Both the position numbers and the translations under genes were made by a program. A stretch of 64,000 nucleotides of DNA from assembly GCF_001613005.1 (NCBI RefSeq), contig NZ_BDBN01000044.1, forward strand, positions 16,322 through 80,321, read 5' to 3'. This document shows positions 25,920 through 34,300 of the stretch, piece by piece; within the stretch, counting starts at the first letter, position 1; every line of letters begins with the position of its first letter. Origin of the DNA: Nocardia nova NBRC 15556. Lineage in GTDB: Bacteria > Actinomycetota > Actinomycetes > Mycobacteriales > Mycobacteriaceae. Under the pieces are notes generated by a model that worked only from the letters and a program-made list of their open reading frames with translations, was not told where the DNA came from and ran no database searches.

Positions 25920-27407
25920 GTGCACACAACCGAGGTGGTCGTCGCAGGTGGCGGGCCTACCGGCCTGATGCTGGCGTACGAATTGCGGCTGGCCGGGGTC
26001 GAAGTGGAACTGCTGGACGCGCTGCCGGCCCGCACCGGCGAATCCCGGGCCGGAGGTATTCACGCGCGCACCATGGAGATCCTCGACCAGCGCGGCCTGC
26101 TCGATGAGCTGCTGCGTCAGGGACGCACTCTGCCGCGGGGGCATTTCGGCGGACTTCCGCTCGACTTCAGCGACTTCCACACCCGCTTCCCGTACACGCT
26201 CGCGGTGTTGCAGTCGGTGATCGAGCGCGAGTTGGACCGTCACGCGACGGCGGCCGGCGCGCCCGTTCAGTGGGATTCGCCGGTCACGGGATTTCGTCAG
26301 GACGATTCCGGGGTGGAGGTCGAGGTCGGCGGGGCCCACCCCCGCCGGATCCGCGCCGCTTACCTGGTCGGCTGCGACGGCGGGCGCAGTGCGGTGCGCA
26401 AGCTCGCGGGCATCGGCTTCGACGGTACCGACGCGACGGTGACGGGAATGATCGCCGATGTCGAACTCGCCGCTCCCCCTGCCGAGTTGTTCTTCGGCGC
26501 CCGGGGCGCTACCGGCGACTATTCCGTGATCCAGTTCGAGCCAGGGTGGTACCGGCTGATCGCCCAGTGCCACGACCGGGTGCGCGAGCGGGGCAGCGAG
26601 TTGACCTTCGACGAATTTCGCGGCGCATTCACCGAACTCGCCGGCACCGATTTCGGTATGCACAGCCCGCGGTGGGTCACCCACTACAGCGATGCCGCCC
26701 GGCAGGCCGATCGCTACCGCGTCGGCCGGGTGTTCCTGGCCGGCGATGCCGCGCACATCCATTTCCCGGCCGGTGGCCAAGGCCAGAATCTGGGTCTGCA
26801 GGATGCGGCCAACCTGGGCTGGAAGCTGGCCGCCGTCCTGCGCGGCAATGCCTCCGACGCGCTGCTGGACACCTACGAGTCCGAACGCCGGCCGATCGCC
26901 GCACGGGTACTGCAGAACACACGCGCCCAGACGGCGCTGTCACGACCTGGCGCACACGTGGACGCGTTGCGCGACAGCATGTCCGACCTCCTCGCGATCG
27001 ACGAGGTCCGTCATCGCCTCGGACTCATGATCACCGCGCTCGACATCCGCTACGACTGCGATGACCACCATCCGCTGTGCGGCCGGCGTGTTCCGGATTC
27101 CGACATCGTGACTGCCGACGGCCCGGCCCGCGTCCATGAACTGCTGCGCCCGGGGCGGCCGATCGTGTTGGTGCGCAACGCAGCCGAGGTGCCCGATATC
27201 AGCGACTGGAAGGATCGGGTGGACATCGTGTGCGCACAGGATCGGGGCGCCGAATGGACCGTTCCGGGCCTCGGGCCCGTTCCGGCACCCACGCATACCC
27301 TCATCCGCCCGGACGGCTATATCGCCTGGGCCGCAGTCGATTCCAGCACCGAGGGGTTGGACGCGGCGCTCACCACCTGGGTCGGCGCGAATACCGCAGT
27401 GCGGTGA
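25920..27407 (+). CDS. FAD-dependent monooxygenase, rifampicin/aromatic hydroxylase type
   Basis: 495-residue group A flavoprotein monooxygenase (PHBH-like). FAD-binding GGGPTGLMLAYEL (10-22), the DG motif AYLVGCDGGRSAVRKLAG, and the second FAD motif RVFLAGDAAHIHFPAGGQGQNLGLQDAANLGWKLA are all present, and a C-terminal thioredoxin-like tail follows. Overall it resembles rifampicin monooxygenase Rox and related polyketide or aromatic hydroxylases, so a detoxifying or catabolic role is possible; the substrate is not decided. The start is GTG 25920 with AAGGAG 6-7 nt upstream, inside TetR operator site 3. Confidence 0.9.
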   Translation: MHTTEVVVAGGGPTGLMLAYELRLAGVEVELLDALPARTGESRAGGIHARTMEILDQRGLLDELLRQGRTLPRGHFGGLPLDFSDFHTRFPYTLAVLQSVIERELDRHATAAGAPVQWDSPVTGFRQDDSGVEVEVGGAHPRRIRAAYLVGCDGGRSAVRKLAGIGFDGTDATVTGMIADVELAAPPAELFFGARGATGDYSVIQFEPGWYRLIAQCHDRVRERGSELTFDEFRGAFTELAGTDFGMHSPRWVTHYSDAARQADRYRVGRVFLAGDAAHIHFPAGGQGQNLGLQDAANLGWKLAAVLRGNASDALLDTYESERRPIAARVLQNTRAQTALSRPGAHVDALRDSMSDLLAIDEVRHRLGLMITALDIRYDCDDHHPLCGRRVPDSDIVTADGPARVHELLRPGRPIVLVRNAAEVPDISDWKDRVDIVCAQDRGAEWTVPGLGPVPAPTHTLIRPDGYIAWAAVDSSTEGLDAALTTWVGANTAVR

Positions 27408-27416
27408 ATTCGACGG

Positions 27417-28064
27417 CTACTTCCGGGGCTGCCAGCGCGCGGTGAAATCCTCGGGTTGCGGTGCGGGGCCGGGGAGTTCGCCCGGGGTGCGCAGACCGTC
27501 GAGCAGCAGGGCGAGCATGCGATGACGCAGTTGCGTGGTCCGGGTGGGATCGGGGAGGACGATCGCCGCGCACGCCTCCAGCACCAGGCTCAGGTCGGCG
27601 ACCGTCACCCCGTCGCGCACGGCGCCGGAAACCGTTGCCCGGCGCAGTATCTCCTCGTTCAATGCTGCCGAGCGCCGCACCTGAGGGGCGAAGGATTCGT
27701 CCGGCGTGAAGGTCCCGGCCAGTCGCACGGTCAGCGAATGCACATCGGCGTCGACCACCCGGCGCAGGAATTCCGCCAGCACGTCCGCATCCGCCGGCAA
27801 CTCCAGCGCGGCCGCACCCTCGGCGTTGTAACGGCACAGCCCCTGGTAGCAGAGCGTGCGCAGCAGCGCCTCCTTACTCGGATAGCGGCGATACAGCGCG
27901 CTGATCCCCACCCCGGCCCGTTCGGCGACGGCCGAGATCGGCGCGGTCGCATCGGCGAGGAAGACCGCGCGGGCGGCGTCGAGGATGATCCCGTCGTTGC
28001 GCGCGGCCTGCGCCTTGCGGCCGGGAAGCGCCTGGTGAGCTGGGGCGTCGGCTGATTTCGGCAT
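27417..28064 (-). CDS. TetR/AcrR family transcriptional regulator
   Basis: 215-residue TetR protein. DNA-binding part: IILDAARAVFLADATAPISAVAERAGVGISALYRRYPSKEALLRTLC, with the ALYRRYPSK ending common in this subgroup. It is divergent from the epoxide hydrolase, with two copies of one palindrome in the 86-nt gap, which makes that gene its probable target. TACGCT ends 6 nt before the ATG with no ribosome site, suggesting a leaderless mRNA. The stop is 9 nt from the convergent monooxygenase stop. Confidence 0.92.
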   Translation of the reverse strand: MPKSADAPAHQALPGRKAQAARNDGIILDAARAVFLADATAPISAVAERAGVGISALYRRYPSKEALLRTLCYQGLCRYNAEGAAALELPADADVLAEFLRRVVDADVHSLTVRLAGTFTPDESFAPQVRRSAALNEEILRRATVSGAVRDGVTVADLSLVLEACAAIVLPDPTRTTQLRHRMLALLLDGLRTPGELPGPAPQPEDFTARWQPRK

Positions 28065-28070
28065 GATCGC

Positions 28071-28076
28071 AGCGTA
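28071..28076 (-). promoter_or_regulatory. -10 box, leaderless start of TetR
   Basis: TACGCT on the minus strand ends 6 nt before the ATG at 28064, next to the operator pair that probably autoregulates it. Confidence 0.45.
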
Positions 28077-28084
28077 GCACTTGA

Positions 28085-28135
28085 AACGGAATGATCCGTT
28101 CTGATACGGTCTGAACAGAACGAAACATTCCGTTC
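28085..28135. promoter_or_regulatory. two TetR operator sites, opposite orientation
   Basis: Site A AACGGAATGATCCGTT (28085-28100, 6-bp perfect arms). Site B GAACGAAACATTCCGTTC (28118-28135); its reverse complement reads GAACGGAATGTTTCGTTC, close to site A. They lie between the TetR and epoxide hydrolase starts. Confidence 0.75.
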
Positions 28136-28150
28136 CAGAGGGAGACGATC

Positions 28151-29284
28151 ATGACCATCCGCCCGTTCCACATCGACATCCCGCAGGACCGCCTCGACGA
28201 CCTCGCCGATCGGCTGCGCCGGGCGCTGTGGCCGAACGAACTGCCCGGTGTCGGTGACGCCTACGGTGTGCCGGGCGATCGGGTGCGCGCGCTCGCCGAG
28301 TACTGGCTGAACGAATTCGACTGGCGCGCAACGGAAGCCCGGCTGAACGCGTATCCCCAGTTCCGCGCGGAGATCGACGGCGAGGACATCCACTTCCTGC
28401 ATGTCCGCTCGTCGCGGCCGGATGCCCTGCCGGTGATCCTCACCCACGGCTGGCCCGGTTCGGTACTGGAGTACCTGGACGTGATCGAGGCGCTCACCGA
28501 ACCGGAATCGCCCGACCATCCGGCCTTCCACGTGGTCGTGCCGTCGCTGCCGGGTTTCGGCTTCTCCGGCCCGACCCGCAGCACCGGCTGGGACACCCAG
28601 CGCACCGCCCGGGCCTGGGTGGAGCTGATGGATCGGCTCGGCTACCAGCGCTTCGGCGCGATCGGCAACGACGGCGGGTCGATGATCTCCCCGGAGATCG
28701 GCCGGCTGGCCGGTGATCGCGTGGTGGGGGTCCACGTGACGCAGTTGTTCTCCTTCCCCTCCGGCGATCCGGCGGAATTCGAGGGCTTGTCCGAAGAGGA
28801 CCTGGGGGCGCTGGCGCACCTGCAGTGGTTCCATGACAACAAGATGGCGTTCAACATCCTGTGCAGCCAGCAACCGCAGACACTGGCCTACGCGCTCAGC
28901 GACTCCCCGCTGGGGCTCTTGGGCTGGAACGCACAGCTTTTCGGTGAAAGCCTCGATCCGGAATTCGTGATCGCCAATATCGCGCTGTACTGGCTCACCG
29001 GCACCGCGGCCTCCTCGATCCGGTTCTACTACGAGAACGCCCACGCCACCGCGCATCCGGACGGGCCGACCACCACCCCCACCGCGCTGGCCATGTTCGC
29101 CGGCGATTTCCGCTCGATCCGCCGCTTCGCCGAGCGCGACCACAAGAACATCGTGAGCTGGAATTCCTACGACGTGGGATCGGTGACCGGCGGACCCAAC
29201 GACGCGGCCGGACACTACGCCGCGCACGAGGCACCGGAGGTGCTGGTCGGCGACATCCGGACGTTCTTCGCCCGGGTCCGGTGA
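28151..29284 (+). CDS. epoxide hydrolase (EHN domain, alpha/beta fold)
   Basis: 377-residue enzyme of the microsomal-type epoxide hydrolase family, which adds water to epoxides through an aspartyl ester. The N-terminal EHN domain (IRPFHIDIPQDRLDDLADRLRRALWP .. LAEYWLNEFDWRATEARLNAYPQF) is followed by HGWPGS (oxyanion), FGAIGNDGGS (Asp nucleophile), a lid with paired tyrosines (RFYYENAH), and a C-terminal His in GHYAAHEAPE. GAGGGAG lies 6-7 nt before the ATG. Controlled by the divergent TetR through two operators. It ends at a strong hairpin. The physiological epoxide is unknown. Confidence 0.9.
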   Translation: MTIRPFHIDIPQDRLDDLADRLRRALWPNELPGVGDAYGVPGDRVRALAEYWLNEFDWRATEARLNAYPQFRAEIDGEDIHFLHVRSSRPDALPVILTHGWPGSVLEYLDVIEALTEPESPDHPAFHVVVPSLPGFGFSGPTRSTGWDTQRTARAWVELMDRLGYQRFGAIGNDGGSMISPEIGRLAGDRVVGVHVTQLFSFPSGDPAEFEGLSEEDLGALAHLQWFHDNKMAFNILCSQQPQTLAYALSDSPLGLLGWNAQLFGESLDPEFVIANIALYWLTGTAASSIRFYYENAHATAHPDGPTTTPTALAMFAGDFRSIRRFAERDHKNIVSWNSYDVGSVTGGPNDAAGHYAAHEAPEVLVGDIRTFFARVR

Positions 29285-29292
29285 ATCCCCGC

Positions 29293-29321
29293 GGCTGAGC
29301 AGTCGTACCGACTGCTCAGCC
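29293..29321. terminator. bidirectional terminator hairpin
   Basis: GGCTGAGCAGTCG-TAC-CGACTGCTCAGCC, a perfect 13-bp stem with 3-nt loop between two convergent genes (stop 29284 on plus; stop 29330 on minus). Symmetric, so it can serve both directions. Confidence 0.88.
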
Positions 29322-29329
29322 GGGGCGCC

Positions 29330-29467
29330 CTACCGCTGCTTCTTCCCCGCGACCGTCGTCTCGACACCCGATGAGGTGACGCCCTTGGCCTTCTTCTCCG
29401 CTCGCTTCTCCTTCAGCGACTTGCCGGACTTCTTGGACATGGTGCTGCGCGGAGATTTATCGGACAT
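29330..29467 (-). CDS. small highly basic protein
   Basis: 45 residues, very rich in Lys, Arg and Ser (SKKSGKSLKEKRAEKKAKG), no hydrophobic segment. AAGGAC lies before the ATG at 29467; a longer frame to 29536 exists but its extra residues look non-coding. Small Lys-rich proteins with a (S/A)KKxGKSLKEKRA core occur widely in actinobacteria; their function is unknown, and nucleic-acid binding is a guess from charge only. It ends at a strong shared terminator. Confidence 0.75.
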   Translation of the reverse strand: MSDKSPRSTMSKKSGKSLKEKRAEKKAKGVTSSGVETTVAGKKQR

Positions 29468-29601
29468 GAGGGTCCTTCGTTTGGCAGGATCCGAATGATC
29501 CTGTTGGCTCGACCGTACGCGCCCGGACTCTCGCATCGGCGTAATGCGCCATCAGCACGGCCGCGTGGATGACCACGCTGCGGCCGCGTGCCGGCGCGTC
29601 G

Positions 29602-29607
29602 TAGGGT
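29602..29607 (+). promoter_or_regulatory. -10 box, leaderless start of thiD
   Basis: TAGGGT ends 7 nt before the thiD GTG at 29615, with no ribosome binding site between. No thi box is seen here. Confidence 0.5.
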
Positions 29608-29614
29608 CTGTCTC

Positions 29615-30460
29615 GTGAAACTGCTGCCGTTGCCGGAACCGGGTGCTACGCCGGTCCGGGTGCTGACGATCGCCGGAACCGACTCCGGGGGCGGGGCCGG
29701 AATTCAGGCCGATTCGCGGACCATGGCGCTGCTGGGGGTGCACGCCTGCGTGGCGGTGGCCGCGGTGACGGTGCAGAACTCGGTGGGGGTCAGCGGCTTC
29801 CACGAGATCCCACCGCAGACCGTCGCCGATCAGGTGCGGGTGGTGACGGGCGATATCGGGGTCGCGGCCGCCAAGACCGGCATGCTGGCCTCGACCGCCA
29901 TCATCGAGGCGGTGGCGCAGGTCTGCGACGAGGTCGGTATCGGACGCGACGGCACGGTGCCGCTGGTGGTCGATCCGGTGGCGGCCTCGATGCACGGCGA
30001 CCCACTGCTGCATGCGGAAGCCCTGGACGCACTGCGCTCGGTTCTCATTCCGCGCGCCACGCTGGTGACCCCGAATCTGGACGAGGTGCGGCTGCTCACC
30101 GGCATCGCCGTCACCGACGACCGCACCGCCCGCAAGGCCGCCGAGGCGCTGATCGCACTCGGCCCGCGCTGGGCCGTCGTCAAGGGCGGCCACCTGCGCT
30201 CCTCCGAATTCAGCACCGATCTGCTGTTCGACGGCGAGCGCTTCCACGAGCTCACCGCGCCCCGCATCACGACCGGTAACGATCACGGCGGCGGCGACAC
30301 CCTGGCCGCCGCCTCCGCCTGCGCACTGGCACACGGCTACCGGGTGCCGGAGGCGGTGGCCTTCGCCAAGGAGTGGACCACGCGCTGCCTGAAGGACGCC
30401 TACGACCTCGGCGCCGGCCACGGTCCGGTGTCGCCGCTGTGGCGGCTGCGCGAGAACTGA
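29615..30460 (+). CDS. thiD: hydroxymethylpyrimidine / phosphomethylpyrimidine kinase
   Basis: 281-residue ribokinase-fold kinase that phosphorylates HMP and HMP-P for thiamine synthesis, using the ThiC product. Motifs: LTIAGTDSGGGAGIQAD (substrate loop), AVTVQNSVGV, AAKTGMLAS, DPVAASMHGDPLL, TPNLDEVRLLTG, VVKGGHLRS and the anion-hole motif NDHGGGDTLAAA. The DHGGGDTLA form (rather than GTGCT) is what the mycobacterial enzyme also has. GTG 29615 is selected because a TANNNT box lies exactly 7 nt upstream. Confidence 0.95.
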   Translation: MKLLPLPEPGATPVRVLTIAGTDSGGGAGIQADSRTMALLGVHACVAVAAVTVQNSVGVSGFHEIPPQTVADQVRVVTGDIGVAAAKTGMLASTAIIEAVAQVCDEVGIGRDGTVPLVVDPVAASMHGDPLLHAEALDALRSVLIPRATLVTPNLDEVRLLTGIAVTDDRTARKAAEALIALGPRWAVVKGGHLRSSEFSTDLLFDGERFHELTAPRITTGNDHGGGDTLAAASACALAHGYRVPEAVAFAKEWTTRCLKDAYDLGAGHGPVSPLWRLREN

Positions 30461-30557
30461 ATTCGCTCCACGACCAGGCCGGACGAACCAGCGCGCTCCC
30501 AGGAAGCTCACAGGTCGGACGCAGCGCTGCCCAAGGCTGATCCCCGAGATTGGGATC

Positions 30558-31844
30558 ATGACCGAGACAGCGATGGCGTTCCAGGCGGCCACCACCCCCG
30601 ACTCGACGCGCACACCGGTGCTCGAGGTCGTGATCCCGGTGTACAACGAGGAGCGCGATCTCGCCGGTTGTGTCCGCCGGCTGCACGCCTTCCTGCGTGA
30701 CGGATTTCCGTTCTCGACCCGAATCACGGTGGCGGACAACGCCTCCACCGATTCCACGCTCGCCGTGGCGCGCGCACTCGCCGAGGAGCTGCCCGAGGTC
30801 GAGGTCGTCCACCTCGACCGCAAGGGCCGCGGGCGCGCGCTGCGTGCGGTATGGGAGGCCTCGAAGGCACAGGTCGTCGCATATATGGACGTCGACCTGT
30901 CCACCGACCTCAACGCCCTGCTGCCGCTGGTGGCCCCGCTGGTCTCCGGACATTCCGATCTGGCGATCGGCACCCGGCTGGCCAAATCCTCGCGGGTGGT
31001 GCGCGGCCCCAAACGTGAGATCATCTCCCGCTGCTACAACCTGATTCTGCGAGCCTCGCTGCAGGCCCGGTTCTCCGACGCCCAGTGCGGATTCAAGGCG
31101 ATGCGCACCGATGTGGCGCGCCGGATCCTGCCGCTGGTCGAGGACGGGGAATGGTTCTTCGACACCGAACTGCTGGTGATCGCCGAACGCGCCGGGCTGC
31201 GCATCCACGAGGTGCCGGTGGACTGGATCGACGATCCGGACAGCCGCGTGGACATCGTCGACACCGCCCGCAAGGATCTGCTCGGCGTGTGGCGGGTGGG
31301 CCGCGGCCTGGCCACCGGCGCGCTGCCGATCAACGAGCTGCGCGCCGCCATCGGGCGGGAACCGCTGGTGGACGGGGTGCCGCTGGGCATGGTCGGGCAG
31401 CTGGTGCGCTTCGGCATCATCGGTGTGCTCTCCACCCTGGCCTACATGCTCCTGTACGTGATGTTGCAGGCCGTGGTAGGCGCCCAGCCCGCGAACTTCG
31501 CCGCCCTGCTGATCACCGCGGTCGCCAACACCGCGGCGAACCGCGCCTTCACCTTCGGCGTGCGCGGCTCGGGCAATGCGGTCTCCCATCACTTCCAGGG
31601 CCTGCTGATCTTCACCTTCGCCTGGGTGCTGACCAGTGGTTCGCTGTTCGCCCTGCACCGGTGGGCGCCGGACGCGTCCGTGCACGTGGAACTGCTGGTA
31701 CTGGTGGTCGCGAACCTGGTGGCGACGCTGACCCGATTCGTGGGACTGCGCTGGGTTTTCCGCAACGCGGTCGCCGGCAGCGCCGTCGAGGACATCGCCG
31801 TCGAGGACATCGCGACGGCACAGGCCTCGACGGAACCGCGGTGA
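30558..31844 (+). CDS. GT2 glycosyltransferase fused to GtrA-like membrane domain
   Basis: 428 residues. The N-terminal GT2 domain (about 20-250) resembles dolichol/polyprenyl-phosphate mannose synthases: VVIPVYNEERDL, VADNASTDST, MDVDLSTDL (DxD-type metal site) and DAQCGFKAMR. The C-terminal ~140 residues form four hydrophobic helices of the GtrA family (GQLVRFGIIGVLSTLAYMLLYV .. NTAANRAFTFG .. LVATLTRFVGLRWVFR). Such fusions probably make a polyprenyl-phosphate sugar and help move it across the membrane. The stop overlaps the GTG of the GT39 gene (GTGA), so the donor maker and a lipid-linked-sugar transferase are coupled. Confidence 0.9.
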   Translation: MTETAMAFQAATTPDSTRTPVLEVVIPVYNEERDLAGCVRRLHAFLRDGFPFSTRITVADNASTDSTLAVARALAEELPEVEVVHLDRKGRGRALRAVWEASKAQVVAYMDVDLSTDLNALLPLVAPLVSGHSDLAIGTRLAKSSRVVRGPKREIISRCYNLILRASLQARFSDAQCGFKAMRTDVARRILPLVEDGEWFFDTELLVIAERAGLRIHEVPVDWIDDPDSRVDIVDTARKDLLGVWRVGRGLATGALPINELRAAIGREPLVDGVPLGMVGQLVRFGIIGVLSTLAYMLLYVMLQAVVGAQPANFAALLITAVANTAANRAFTFGVRGSGNAVSHHFQGLLIFTFAWVLTSGSLFALHRWAPDASVHVELLVLVVANLVATLTRFVGLRWVFRNAVAGSAVEDIAVEDIATAQASTEPR

Positions 31845-33802
31845 CCACCACCCTCATCCGGCCGATGTCCCCGGACGCGTCGGCCGCCCCGCCGTCGCCG
31901 GCTACGGACCGGCCACGGTGGGAGCGGCCGGCGCTGACCGCGCTCCTGCTCACGACAGCCGTCGCCTACCTGTGCAACCTGAGTGCCAACGGGTGGGCGA
32001 ATTCCTTCTATGCGGCTGCGGCACAAGCGGGTTCGGTGTCGTGGAAGGCGTTCCTCTTCGGTTCCTCGGATACCGCGAACGCGATCACCGTGGACAAGAC
32101 CCCGGCCGCCCTGTGGCCGATGGATCTGGCGGTGCGGGCGTTCGGGCTGTCCAGTTGGACCCTGCTGGTGCCGCAGGTGCTGATGGGCGTGGGCGCGGTC
32201 GCGATGCTGTGGGCGACGGTGCGCCGGCCGTTCGGGCCGGTGGCCGGTCTGCTCGCGGGCGCGGTGCTCGCCGTGACACCGGTGGCGGCGCTGATGTTCC
32301 GGTTCGACAATCCGGATGCGCTGCTGGTCCTGCTGATGGTGGCGGCATGCTGGGCCATGACGCGCGGGCTCGAGGACGGGCGGCTGCGATGGCTGGTGCT
32401 GTGCGGCGCCATCATCGGATTCGGCTTCCTGGCAAAGCAATTGCAGGTGCTGCTGGTGGTCCCCGCCCTCGCGATCACCTACCTGATCGCCGGCCCGCCA
32501 CGTCTGGGCAAGCGGATCGCGCATCTGGGCGCCGCGGCGGCGGCCATGGTCGCCGCCGCCGGCTGGTGGATTCTGCTCGCCGAGCTGTGGCCGGCCGATT
32601 CCCGGCCGTATTTCGGTGGTTCCCAACACAATTCGGCGCTGGAGCTGACCTTCGGATACAACGGCCTGGGCCGGCTCGACGGCGACGAGGTCGGCAGCCT
32701 CGGCTCACACGGCGGCGGATTCTGGGGCGAGAGCGGGATGACCCGGCTGTTCCAGCCCGCCCAGGGCGGTCAGATCGCCTGGCTGCTTCCGGCCGCGCTG
32801 ATCCTGCTCGGCGCGGCGATCGTTCTGCGCGGCAGAGCATCCCGAACCGACCACCAGCGCGCCGCGCTCGTGATGTGGGGCGGCTGGCTGGTGGTGACCG
32901 CCCTGGTGTTCAGCTTCATGCGGGGCATCTTCCACCAGTACTACACGGTGGCGCTGGCCCCGGCGATCGCGGCACTCGTCGGTGCGGGGACGACGCTGCT
33001 GTCGCGGCGCCGGGAACGGCCGTGGGTCCGAGCGGTCGCCGCGGTGACGATGGCGACGACGACCGCCACCGCGTGGATGTTGTTGTCGCGCAACCTCGAA
33101 TTCGTACCGTGGCTGCGATGGCTGGTGCTGGTCGGCGGGATCGCGGTCACCGTCGCGCTGCTGTCGCCGGCGCCGCGGCGGATCGCTGCCGCGCTGGCGA
33201 TCGCCGCGGGCCTGGTCGGCGCCGCGGGTCCGCTCGCCTATACCGTCGACACCCTCGCAACCGCGCATACCGGGCCGATTCCCAGTGCCGGGCCCCGGAT
33301 GCCGATGCACGTTCGTGCGGGTACGCGGATGCCGTGGGGGCAGAACTCCGGCGCCGAGGGTTTCGGACCGGGTACGCACGGTGGCCGGGCTGGCGGTCCC
33401 GCCGCGGGCCCCCGGGGACGCGACAACCCCGGCGGCAACGCGATGCAGGTCAGCACACCGAGCGAGAAGTTGACCGCCCTGCTGGACCGCGACGGCGAGG
33501 CCTACGAATGGGTCGCGGCCACGGTGAGCTCGAACCGGGCGGCCGGATACCAGCTCGCCACCGAACTGCCGGTCATGGCGATCGGCGGATTCAACGGCAG
33601 CGATCCCGCCCCGACCCTGGACCAGTTCCGCGACCACGTGGCGGCGCTGGATATCCACTACTTCGTCGCCGGTGCGGATCGCGGGCCGGGCGACGATGCG
33701 GCGGATTCGACGGCGGCGCGGATCACCGCCTGGGTGCGGCACCATTTCACCGCACAGAACGTGGACGGGGTGACGATCTACGACCTGACCGTGCCGCGAT
33801 GA
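31841..33802 (+). CDS. GT39/ArnT-like membrane glycosyltransferase
   Basis: 653-residue protein with about a dozen hydrophobic helices (residues ~25-470) and a C-terminal soluble part (~500-653). ANSFYAAAAQAGSVSWKAFLFGSSD then DKTPAALW near the N-terminus, MFRFDNPDALLVLLM and FGFLAKQLQ are typical of actinobacterial GT39 (protein mannosyltransferase/ArnT fold) enzymes that use polyprenyl-phosphate sugars at the outer membrane face. A Gly-rich linker lies near 500-545. Start GTG 31841 overlaps the upstream stop. The acceptor is unknown; cell-wall glycan or protein are both possible. Confidence 0.88.
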   Translation: MTTTLIRPMSPDASAAPPSPATDRPRWERPALTALLLTTAVAYLCNLSANGWANSFYAAAAQAGSVSWKAFLFGSSDTANAITVDKTPAALWPMDLAVRAFGLSSWTLLVPQVLMGVGAVAMLWATVRRPFGPVAGLLAGAVLAVTPVAALMFRFDNPDALLVLLMVAACWAMTRGLEDGRLRWLVLCGAIIGFGFLAKQLQVLLVVPALAITYLIAGPPRLGKRIAHLGAAAAAMVAAAGWWILLAELWPADSRPYFGGSQHNSALELTFGYNGLGRLDGDEVGSLGSHGGGFWGESGMTRLFQPAQGGQIAWLLPAALILLGAAIVLRGRASRTDHQRAALVMWGGWLVVTALVFSFMRGIFHQYYTVALAPAIAALVGAGTTLLSRRRERPWVRAVAAVTMATTTATAWMLLSRNLEFVPWLRWLVLVGGIAVTVALLSPAPRRIAAALAIAAGLVGAAGPLAYTVDTLATAHTGPIPSAGPRMPMHVRAGTRMPWGQNSGAEGFGPGTHGGRAGGPAAGPRGRDNPGGNAMQVSTPSEKLTALLDRDGEAYEWVAATVSSNRAAGYQLATELPVMAIGGFNGSDPAPTLDQFRDHVAALDIHYFVAGADRGPGDDAADSTAARITAWVRHHFTAQNVDGVTIYDLTVPR

Positions 33803-33818
33803 GCGAGCCGACCCGCGA

Positions 33819-33880
33819 ACGACATGTGCTCCCGGAAACGACATGTGCTCCCGGAAACGACATGTGCTCCCGGAAACGAC
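33819..33880 (+). repeat. 19-bp tandem repeat, three copies
   Basis: Unit ACGACATGTGCTCCCGGAA occurs three times without mismatch (33819-33837, 33838-33856, 33857-33875), then a partial ACGAC before a terminator. Each unit holds the palindrome ACATGT. It lies between the GT39 stop and the terminator ahead of tRNA-Glu. Confidence 0.9.
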
Positions 33881-33881
33881 A

Positions 33882-33909
33882 ATGCCCGCCCTCGAAAGAG
33901 GGCGGGCAT
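33882..33909. terminator. 12-bp hairpin with GAAA tetraloop
   Basis: ATGCCCGCCCTC-GAAA-GAGGGCGGGCAT, perfect 12-bp stem. It lies between the rightward glycosyltransferase and the leftward tRNA-Glu, 10 nt past the tRNA 3' end, and is symmetric enough to end both transcripts. Confidence 0.85.
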
Positions 33910-33919
33910 CGCGTTGTTG

Positions 33920-33992
33920 TAGCCCCGACGGGATTTGAACCCGCGCTACCGCCTTGAGAGGGCGGCGTCCTAGGCCGCTAGACGACGGGGCC
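33920..33992 (-). tRNA. tRNA-Glu (anticodon CUC)
   Basis: 73 nt without encoded CCA. Read on the minus strand: acceptor GGCCCCG/CGGGGCU with a G-U closing pair, D arm GUCUAGCGGCCUAGGAC, anticodon stem CCGCC/GGCGG with loop CUCUCAA giving anticodon CUC, and T arm GCGGGUUCAAAUCCCGU. Discriminator A73. No integrase or att-like direct repeat is nearby. Confidence 0.95.
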
Positions 33993-34078
33993 GAGAACTT
34001 CGCTCCGGGAACCGGAGCCCGGTCAGCTTATCGGTCCCGGGCGGCGGCACCAAATCCGGTGTTCACATACCGTCGATC

Positions 34079-34216
34079 TCAGAACGGCTTGCCCTGGATG
34101 AGCCCGAAGATTCCGGCGATGAAGAACAACGGGATGAACAGCGCGGTCGCCACCGGGTCGCCGTTGAGATATCCCTGCCGAATACCTTCCAGAGCTGCCG
34201 CAGAACCCGAATCCAT
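34079..34216 (-). CDS. small single-helix membrane protein
   Basis: 45 residues: a short soluble N-terminus (MDSGSAAALEGIRQGYLNGDP) and one hydrophobic helix (VATALFIPLFFIAGIFGLIQG). GAGGGGAATCG gives a good ribosome site right before the ATG. Not recognised as a known family. It lies between tRNA-Glu and the TetR gene of the acyl-CoA operon, 84 nt downstream of the latter, and could be its last gene. Confidence 0.65.
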   Translation of the reverse strand: MDSGSAAALEGIRQGYLNGDPVATALFIPLFFIAGIFGLIQGKPF

Positions 34217-34300
34217 GATCGATTCCCCTCGCTCGATATCCGATGAATTTGTCCGGCTACGGTAGCGTGGCGCGGCGCTGTTCCCACCGGCGGGCATGGG

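Noticed and set aside
33819..33880. CRISPR array
   Set aside because: The 19-bp units are directly adjacent with no spacers and only three copies; no cas genes are present.
33920..33992. tRNA-Glu as an integration site of a mobile island
   Set aside because: No integrase, no repeat of the tRNA 3' end in the window and no phage or transposon genes were seen.
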